64,000 bases of DNA from Falsirhodobacter deserti (GTDB lineage: Bacteria; Pseudomonadota; Alphaproteobacteria; Rhodobacterales; Rhodobacteraceae): assembly GCF_004015795.1 (NCBI RefSeq), contig NZ_ML137220.1, forward strand, positions 62,001 through 126,000, given 5' to 3'. Of this stretch, positions 58,503-64,000 are shown in pieces. The notes beneath the pieces were generated by a model, which was given only the letters and a program-made list of their open reading frames with translations, was not told where the DNA came from and searched no databases. Position 1 is the first letter of the stretch. Each line of letters starts with the position of its first letter. The position numbers and the translations under genes are program-made.

Positions 58503-61250
58503 ATGGAAAGCACATCCCACCTGAACATCATCAACCTTCAGGTCATGGCGGAAGACCAGATTGCCATCGACCAGGCAAACGGAACCTACGAAGCCAATCT
58601 GCGGGCCGACAGCAAGTACTATCTGTGGCAAAGCGATTTCCAGACGATCCCCGTGGACATGGGCGACAACCCCGAGCTTTATGCGGAGCGGTTGCGCGAT
58701 GCTCTGCCGGAGGTGACAACGCTGCGGCTTCCGTTCAACGTGAACAGCTTCAACGCCGATGGAAGCCTGCACCCCCAATATGAACGTTTCCTTGAGGCGG
58801 CCGCCAAGGAAGGGTTCAACTTCATCATGGTGCAGATGAACGGCCCTGCCCAAACCACGACCGCCAGCGGCCCCGGCGCATTGGCAGAGATGCGGGAGGC
58901 ACTGACCGGCGAAATATATGACTCGATGGAGCAGGGCTGGAACCTGATGCTGGACTGGATGGATGCCCATCCAGCCGTCAGCGACGCCGTTTACGCGCAT
59001 GAGATCGTGAACGAGCCGGCAGCTTACAACACGGCCACCTTCTATGCGAATCGGCGTGCCGAAGGCTTGCAGGAATTCGTTCCGCTTTACGCCCAGCACA
59101 TGGTCCAGCTGGGGCAGATGATCGAAGAACGGTCGGGCGATGCCAAGATCATGGTCGGGGGCTGGAACTATTCAGCGCAGTTCCAGACGATGGACGATGT
59201 GATGATGGGGAACGGCAGCGCGCTGGATTACATCCGCGCGGGCCTTGGCGACAGCCTTGTGTGGTCGGCCCACCTGTATCCGGGCTGGCTTGGCACGACG
59301 GGACTGTCCGATCCCGACGATGTTCGCGCGGTGCTTGACCAGATCTACGCCCCGATCATGGAGGATGCCCTTATCCTCACCGAAACCAATGCGCAGGGCA
59401 ACCAAGCCTATAACCTGAAATCCGACCGGCCGGAGGTGCAGGGTTTCACGCTGGCCTATGACTGGTTCGCGGATAACGGCGTGGCCATAAGCTGGTTCAC
59501 CGGCAGCCAGTATGGCGAATCCAACCTTTCGCGGATTGATCCCGACGGCACGCTGCGGTTTGTCCAGCAAGCCAGCTATGGTGCTGCCATGGATGCCTTC
59601 ACCCTTGGCGGTGAAGATGCAGCGCATTCGGGGGATGAGCTGGTGGAAATCCAGCTGATTCAAGGACGGCTGCGCAACCAGACCAATGATCCCGATTATG
59701 ACGCCAGCAATGAATTCGATATCGCGCAATTTCTGGGGCTTGGCGTCGGTCATGGCGGCGATGACACGCTGGGTGGCAGCGCGATGGCCAACAACTTCCT
59801 TTATGGCGGAAGCGGAAATGACAGGGTGCGGGGCAACCTGCGAGACGACTTCCTTTACGGGCAGGACGGGAATGACACCGTCAATGGCGGCTCCAGTGGC
59901 CATGACCACCTGTTCGGCGGTCGCGGGGCCGACAGTATCATCGGCGGCGCCGGCATAAGCCAGATGTATGGCGGCGCCGGAGGGGACATCTTCGTGGCCC
60001 ACCCGCGCGGCACGACGATCCTTGTCGACTTTTCCCCCTCGGAGGGAGATCTCCTGATCGTCAACGAAGCCGGATACACGGCTGCCGATCTTCGCGCCCA
60101 GGCACATTCAGTGGATTGGGATCAGCGGGGCCCGCGGGATCTTCACGTGGCCCTTCCCGGTGGGGGGGAGATCATCATCATCGGCATGGGGGATCGCCTG
60201 GACGAGGTGGCGAATTCCCTTCTTCCGGCAGAAGGCAACGCCGATCCCGTCGAACCCGTATCCGACGATGAGGTTCTGCAAGGCCGTCCGGGTACGGACA
60301 TCCTTTACGGGGGCGCTGGCAACGACACCATCTATGGCGATCCCGTGGGCGGCGTTGGCGATGATCAACTTTTTGGAGGTGCCGGAAACGACATCATCTA
60401 TGGGGGCGGGGCAGCTGACCGGCTGGAAGGCGGCGACAACAATGACGAGCTGTATGGCGGCGATGGCAACGACCTGCTTTACGGCGGCATGCACAACGAC
60501 CTGCTGGAGGGCGGCGGAGGCAGTGACCGGCTTTATGGCGATAACGGGTCCGACATCCTGAACGGCGGCGTCGGCACGGACAAGCTTTATGGCGGGGGTG
60601 GTGGCGACAAGCTTGACGGCGGCGGTTCCAACGACCTGCTTTCGGGTGATGGCGGTAACGATTCCCTTTCCGGCGGGGCGGGCTTTGATACGCTTTATGG
60701 CGGGAACGGAAACGACGTCCTTTACGGGAACGAAGGCAATGATACGCTGTATGGTGACAGTCACAACGACACGCTTTATGGCGGCGGAAACACGGACAAC
60801 TTGTATGGCGGTGCCGGCAATGACGTCCTGAACGGCGATATCGGCCAAGACAACCTTTACGGGGATAATGGTGACGACTTCCTTTACGGGGGGGACATGG
60901 CCGACAGGTTGTATGGCGGGGTCGGGAATGATCGCCTGTTTGGTGGTGCCGGAACCGACATCCTTTCCGGTGGATCGGGAGTCGATATCGCCGAAGGGGG
61001 CGGTGCCGCCGATACGTTCATCTTCAGCCTCGGGGATAACAGCCTGCGCATCACGGACTTCAACGCGCGACAAGGCGATGTGTTGCAAGTTGACTCCGCA
61101 CTTGTGGGCGGTTCGACCTCGCTTGAAGCGGTTCAGTCGCGTGCCACCGTCACATCGACGGGCACCGTTATCACCTTCGAAAGCGGTGACACCGTCGTGA
61201 TCGACAACTTCCGCGGCACACTGTCCGACGCTGTCCTTGATATCATCTGA
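58503..61250 (+). CDS. RTX-repeat protein with N-terminal GH5-like glycoside hydrolase domain
   Basis: 915 aa. Residues 35-385 read as a clan-A (beta/alpha)8 glycosidase: L-R-L-P-F-N-V-N, acid/base E171 in E-I-V-N-E-P, A-H-L-Y-P-G-W after strand 6, nucleophile E294 in L-T-E-T-N-A, and a terminal I-S-W-F-T-G. The rest is RTX: blocks of G-G-x-G-N-D-x-L-Y (about 415-500 and 600-835), calcium-binding nonapeptides, then an RTX-type C-terminus ending S-D-A-V-L-D-I-I. No signal peptide, consistent with type I secretion; no exporter genes are in the window. ATG at 58503 is preferred because GGAAGAG precedes it. Confidence 0.88.
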   Translation: MESTSHLNIINLQVMAEDQIAIDQANGTYEANLRADSKYYLWQSDFQTIPVDMGDNPELYAERLRDALPEVTTLRLPFNVNSFNADGSLHPQYERFLEAAAKEGFNFIMVQMNGPAQTTTASGPGALAEMREALTGEIYDSMEQGWNLMLDWMDAHPAVSDAVYAHEIVNEPAAYNTATFYANRRAEGLQEFVPLYAQHMVQLGQMIEERSGDAKIMVGGWNYSAQFQTMDDVMMGNGSALDYIRAGLGDSLVWSAHLYPGWLGTTGLSDPDDVRAVLDQIYAPIMEDALILTETNAQGNQAYNLKSDRPEVQGFTLAYDWFADNGVAISWFTGSQYGESNLSRIDPDGTLRFVQQASYGAAMDAFTLGGEDAAHSGDELVEIQLIQGRLRNQTNDPDYDASNEFDIAQFLGLGVGHGGDDTLGGSAMANNFLYGGSGNDRVRGNLRDDFLYGQDGNDTVNGGSSGHDHLFGGRGADSIIGGAGISQMYGGAGGDIFVAHPRGTTILVDFSPSEGDLLIVNEAGYTAADLRAQAHSVDWDQRGPRDLHVALPGGGEIIIIGMGDRLDEVANSLLPAEGNADPVEPVSDDEVLQGRPGTDILYGGAGNDTIYGDPVGGVGDDQLFGGAGNDIIYGGGAADRLEGGDNNDELYGGDGNDLLYGGMHNDLLEGGGGSDRLYGDNGSDILNGGVGTDKLYGGGGGDKLDGGGSNDLLSGDGGNDSLSGGAGFDTLYGGNGNDVLYGNEGNDTLYGDSHNDTLYGGGNTDNLYGGAGNDVLNGDIGQDNLYGDNGDDFLYGGDMADRLYGGVGNDRLFGGAGTDILSGGSGVDIAEGGGAADTFIFSLGDNSLRITDFNARQGDVLQVDSALVGGSTSLEAVQSRATVTSTGTVITFESGDTVVIDNFRGTLSDAVLDII
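60300..61010 (+). repeat. RTX calcium-binding nonapeptide repeat array
   Basis: About 25 tandem nonapeptide units of the form G-G-x-G-N-D-x-L-Y encoded in one block (plus a smaller block near 59748-59990). At DNA level they give many imperfect repeats of TATGGCGG and AACGACxT. They form a parallel beta-roll when calcium is bound outside the cell. Confidence 0.85.
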
Positions 61251-61668
61251 ACGAGGGTACCGTGATTGGCACCTGACAGGGCCTGCGGGTTTGCCAAACA
61301 TGGCGAACCCGCAGACCTGATCACGTAGCGGGAAACCATGGCGGCAGCATGTCGCAGGGCCGGAGGTATCGGCTCTGCATCACGGACCGAAGGCACCGGT
61401 TCCGGCACGAAGGATTGACGTTCGTCCTGTGCAAAGCGCATCTTCGACGCCCCTCCGCTTCAAGCCGAAGAAACTGAGCAGCTGCAACTTCAAGCGGTCC
61501 CGTTCTTGGGGATAGGCACCATCCTGCTTGGCATTTCGGGTGGAGCTATGCAAACCTCAGGGAAGATCTCGAAACTTGCTGGATGGTAGGCCGGGAGACA
61601 GCCGCCGGTGAATGCAATCCGGATGATCGGCAAGACGACACACGCGAACTTTCTTCAGGAAGACTTCT
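61251..61668. other. Intergenic region after the RTX hydrolase gene
   Basis: 418 bases with no gene I can support. A strong hairpin sits at its left end (61283-61314). The remainder shows no promoter, repeat or coding pattern strong enough to call; AGGAAG at its right end is the ribosome-binding site of the next gene. Confidence 0.5.
61283..61314 (+). terminator. Strong hairpin after the RTX hydrolase gene
   Basis: CTGCGGGTTTGCCA (61283-61296) / TGGCGAACCCGCAG (61301-61314), a 14-bp stem with one G-U pair and a four-base loop, 32 bases after the stop. No U-tract, so termination efficiency is uncertain. Confidence 0.65.
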
Positions 61669-62754
61669 ATGCTTGGCGCGCGCGACCTAACATTCTTCTT
61701 CGTCATCGACCCACCTGCACTGCTTCTTGATAGCATCATCCTCGTGTGCACGGCGCGGGCCCACTTCCCTGAGACGCCGCTGCTTGCCTATTGCCCCGAA
61801 ACGAAGCGGCATCTGGTTCCTGATTATATCATTGAGCTTTATGAGCATCTGAGCGTGGACATCCGGTTCATGCCGCCGGGTGACTTCGCGCCCCACTACA
61901 AGCATGGCAACAAGATCGTGGCGGCGTGCCAGCCGCGCACGTCGGAACATTCGGTTTTTCTGGACACCGATATCGCAATCGCCCGCACGTTCGACGTGAA
62001 CGAGATCGCCCGCGCGGGAACCATCAGCGTTGTCACCGAGGGGCGTTTCACGTGGGGGAAGGACATCAGCTGGTGGGAAAAGGCTTACGCACATTTCGGC
62101 ATGCCGCTGCCGGCTGAACGCGTCCTGCTAAGCCGCACCAAGCGCGAAAGCTTGCCCTACTTCAATGCAGGCATGATCAGCTTCCCAACCAAGTCATCAT
62201 TCGCCGATGCCTGGATGGAAACCGCCCTTTCCCTTGATGCCGATGAAGAGATCCCTCAACGCCGTCCGTGGCTGGATCAGATCGCATTGCCCATCGCGAT
62301 AAAACGCGCCGGCTTGGACATGCAGTCCCTGGACCAGATATACAATCTGTCCCTTACGCGGAACCTGAAGAAGCCGGAAGAAGTGGTTCAAGAGGTTGCG
62401 AAATTCGACGGTTGCGATGGCGCAATCCTGCACTTCCATCAGCCTAAATACCTGTATGGAACCAGATATGAGCGATCTGTGGATAGCTGCATCGCGAGAT
62501 ATACCATGTATGACAGCGTCAGCTCGCTTATGCATGAAGATCACAAGAGACAAGACAGGGCCGGATACGTCTGGACCACCATGAAGGCACTCAAGGCGAA
62601 GCAGAGATCGCCCGAAGAAGACGAACTTCTCAAAGCGATCAGGCTGGAGAAAGACAGCATCAAGGCGTTGAGGGCAGCCTCGAAAGTGGAAATCCTGGAG
62701 CAGCCCAAGTCAATCCTGAAGACAAGCGGTGCCGTTAAGGTTGCGATCGACTGA
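61669..62754 (+). CDS. Glycosyltransferase-like protein (GT-A fold, DxD motif)
   Basis: 361 aa, soluble. A strand-rich N-terminal half contains S-V-F-L-D-T-D-I-A-I near residue 103, a DxD motif for metal and nucleotide sugar as in GT8-like enzymes, and later P-Y-F-N-A-G-M-I-S-F and A-I-L-H-F-H-Q-P-K-Y, which resemble acceptor-site regions of such enzymes. I do not recognise a named family. AGGAAG precedes the ATG. Follows the RTX hydrolase gene, hinting at surface polysaccharide metabolism. Confidence 0.75.
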   Translation: MLGARDLTFFFVIDPPALLLDSIILVCTARAHFPETPLLAYCPETKRHLVPDYIIELYEHLSVDIRFMPPGDFAPHYKHGNKIVAACQPRTSEHSVFLDTDIAIARTFDVNEIARAGTISVVTEGRFTWGKDISWWEKAYAHFGMPLPAERVLLSRTKRESLPYFNAGMISFPTKSSFADAWMETALSLDADEEIPQRRPWLDQIALPIAIKRAGLDMQSLDQIYNLSLTRNLKKPEEVVQEVAKFDGCDGAILHFHQPKYLYGTRYERSVDSCIARYTMYDSVSSLMHEDHKRQDRAGYVWTTMKALKAKQRSPEEDELLKAIRLEKDSIKALRAASKVEILEQPKSILKTSGAVKVAID

Positions 62755-62766
62755 GTTCGCGTCGCA

Positions 62767-62797
62767 GCCACGCCAACATGTTGGCAGTTGGCGTGGC
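62767..62797. terminator. Hairpin between convergent glycosyltransferase and SMP-30 genes
   Basis: GCCACGCCAAC (62767-62777) / GTTGGCGTGGC (62787-62797), 11-bp perfect stem with a nine-base loop, lying between stops at 62754 and 62806. No U-tract in either direction; a probable bidirectional end signal. Confidence 0.6.
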
Positions 62798-62805
62798 GCT
62801 GTGTG

Positions 62806-64000
62806 TCAGGCCGGACCGGCACCTTGTGTTGCCGTATGGACCGCATAAAGCGACTGGCTCGCCGTCATGAACAGTTGGTTGCGCTTCGGGCCTCCGAAAC
62901 ACAGGTTGCCGCACACCTCTGGCAGGCGGATGCGGCCAAGCAGCTTACCCTCGGGCGACCAGCAGGTCACGCCGTTATACCCCACGTTTCGCCCGGCATT
63001 GGATGAGGACCAGACATTGCCATAAACGTCGACGGCCAAGCCGTCCGGCCCGCACTTCACCCCGTCAACGACGCAGTCGGTGAAGATGCGCCCGTTCGTT
63101 GCCTTGCCATCGGCAACGTCGAACACGAAGATCACGCCCTCGCCGCCGGGGCCCTGATCGCCCGGCCCCTTTCCGGTCGATGCGATGTAAAGCCGGTCCT
63201 CGTTCGGGGAGAAGGCAAGCCCGTTGGGATCGGGGACAGTCCCCTCGTCGACAACCTGCGTGACAACACCATCGGCATCCACGCGATAGGTGGCGGTGGG
63301 CAATTCGCGCTGCAAGGTGCCGATCTCGGGCGGTTGGCCAAGCCGGTTGTTGATCAGCCCGTCAGGATTGGTTGGCCCGCCGGGCGCGCCCACGGCCCCT
63401 TCGTAAAGCTGGCCGCCATAGGGCGGATCGGTGAACCAGTAGCTGCCATCGGTATGGGCCACGACATCGTTCGGAGAGTTGAGGGGTTTTCCCTCGAAGG
63501 CATCCGCGATGATCGTCACCGAACCATCAAGTTCATACCGGACAACGCGGCGGGTCAGATGCTCGCAGGAAAGCTGGCGCCCCTGATGATCGAAGCTGTT
63601 CCCGTTGGAATTGTTGGAAGGCAGCCGGAACGTGCTGACATGCCCGTCCTCGCTAAGATAGCGAAGCTGACGGTTGTTCGGAATGTCCGACCATACAAGG
63701 TACTTGCCCACCCCGTTCCACGCCGGCCCTTCCGCCCAAAGAGCGCCCGTCCAAAGCCGCTGGATAGGTGCATTGGGCTGTGCAAGGGCATCGAATGCCG
63801 GATCGACGGTGATGACGTCAGGGTCAGAGAAGTAAACGTTGGGCGCGCCTTCGGGCCCGAAATCGCGCGGCGGGTTGGTGATCGTCGAAGGTGGCTCTGC
63901 CCGGGCGGCCGTGGTCGATTCCTGCGCATTGGCCGCGCTGAAGGCCAGCCCTGCGGTACCCGCACTGATCGCCCCGATTGCCTCCCGCCGGGACAGTCCG
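62806..64000 (-). CDS. Tat-exported SMP-30/gluconolactonase/LRE family protein (5' end outside window)
   Basis: At least 398 codons; the frame runs off the right edge. The visible N-terminal part reads L-S-R-R-E-A-I-G-A-I-S-A-G-T-A followed by A-A-N-A-Q, a twin-arginine signal peptide. Mature part is a six-bladed propeller of the SMP-30 family: W-A-E-G-P-A-W, W-S-D-I-P-N-N-R, N-S-P-N-D-V-V, D-P-N-G-L-A-F-S-P-N, C-G-P-D-G-L-A-V-D. These supply the metal residues of gluconolactonases. Probable periplasmic lactonase for a sugar lactone; the substrate is not known. Confidence 0.9.
   Translation of the reverse strand, partial: GLSRREAIGAISAGTAGLAFSAANAQESTTAARAEPPSTITNPPRDFGPEGAPNVYFSDPDVITVDPAFDALAQPNAPIQRLWTGALWAEGPAWNGVGKYLVWSDIPNNRQLRYLSEDGHVSTFRLPSNNSNGNSFDHQGRQLSCEHLTRRVVRYELDGSVTIIADAFEGKPLNSPNDVVAHTDGSYWFTDPPYGGQLYEGAVGAPGGPTNPDGLINNRLGQPPEIGTLQRELPTATYRVDADGVVTQVVDEGTVPDPNGLAFSPNEDRLYIASTGKGPGDQGPGGEGVIFVFDVADGKATNGRIFTDCVVDGVKCGPDGLAVDVYGNVWSSSNAGRNVGYNGVTCWSPEGKLLGRIRLPEVCGNLCFGGPKRNQLFMTASQSLYAVHTATQGAGPA

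Noticed and set aside
60300-61010. Repeats considered as a possible CRISPR array
   Set aside because: The period is about 27 bases, units are imperfect and in frame, and they translate to calcium-binding nonapeptides. No identical repeats with unique spacers and no cas genes.
60108-61301. A 397-codon minus-strand frame with repeated V-x-A-I-x-x-V units opposite the RTX region
   Set aside because: The repetition simply mirrors the RTX codon repeats on the other strand. No ribosome-binding site and no known family.

Overview
The window is GC-rich (low to mid 60s percent by eye) chromosomal DNA with short intergenic gaps, many ATGA/GTGA stop-start overlaps and Gram-negative hallmarks (a TonB-dependent receptor, periplasmic binding proteins, TRAP transporters). 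NasT-NasS control of nitrite assimilation, GGAAC/CGTT general-stress promoter motifs, Hint and RTX surface proteins and hexuronate TRAP operons all point to an alphaproteobacterium, most likely Rhodobacteraceae (Paracoccus/Rhodobacter-like). I saw no rRNA, tRNA, insertion sequence or CRISPR array.

Layout. 1-2156: end of a siderophore-type iron ABC transporter. 2164-3168: SDR oxidoreductase. 3342-10333: nitrite/cyanate nitrogen assimilation (nasT, nasS, an RNA leader with tandem hexaloop hairpins, nirB, nirD, cynS, formate/nitrite channel, siroheme methyltransferase). 10452-11918: alanine/glycine:Na+ symporter. 11958-20193: hexuronate catabolism (KDG kinase, idonate-type dehydrogenase, TRAP transporter, FCD-GntR repressor, divergent uxuA-uxuB). 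20456-24854: PRC-barrel protein, hybrid histidine kinase, EamA exporter. 25013-27967: second iron ABC transporter. 27986-31561: a tightly overlapping minus-strand operon GtrA - HAD phosphatase - UbiA prenyltransferase - polytopic membrane protein, which reads as a polyprenyl-phosphate-sugar pathway, followed by two sulfotransferases (31839-33993). 34271-34440: frameshifted MFS remnant. 34483-37579: GH65 phosphorylase plus beta-phosphoglucomutase-like HAD. 37585-40078: UV endonuclease, DHH phosphoesterase and a small acidic protein. 40228-42033: MarR regulator with a CynX-type exporter. 42139-47785: heme uptake (hmuS-T-U-V and an outer-membrane receptor). 48088-49919: Ada and a PEP-mutase/ICL-family enzyme. 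50369-53178: second TRAP transporter. 53329-56748: DJ-1/PfpI protein, small conserved protein, DUF2254 membrane protein and a Fic protein with a striking inverted repeat at its start codon. 56897-62754: Hint-domain protein, a large RTX-glycoside hydrolase and a glycosyltransferase-like protein. 62806-64000: Tat-exported SMP-30/gluconolactonase family protein running off the right edge.

The main themes are iron and heme scavenging (three FecBCD-type systems, two with possible IscR-like boxes upstream), sugar-acid catabolism, nitrogen assimilation from nitrite and cyanate, and cell-surface glycan chemistry. The observations I think most deserve follow-up are the tandem hexaloop leader before nirB, the GtrA-HAD-UbiA-membrane protein operon, the inverted repeat that places the fic ribosome-binding site in a hairpin loop, the triple half-site MarR operator, and the repeated AACC/GGTT palindromes between the Hint gene and the RTX hydrolase gene.
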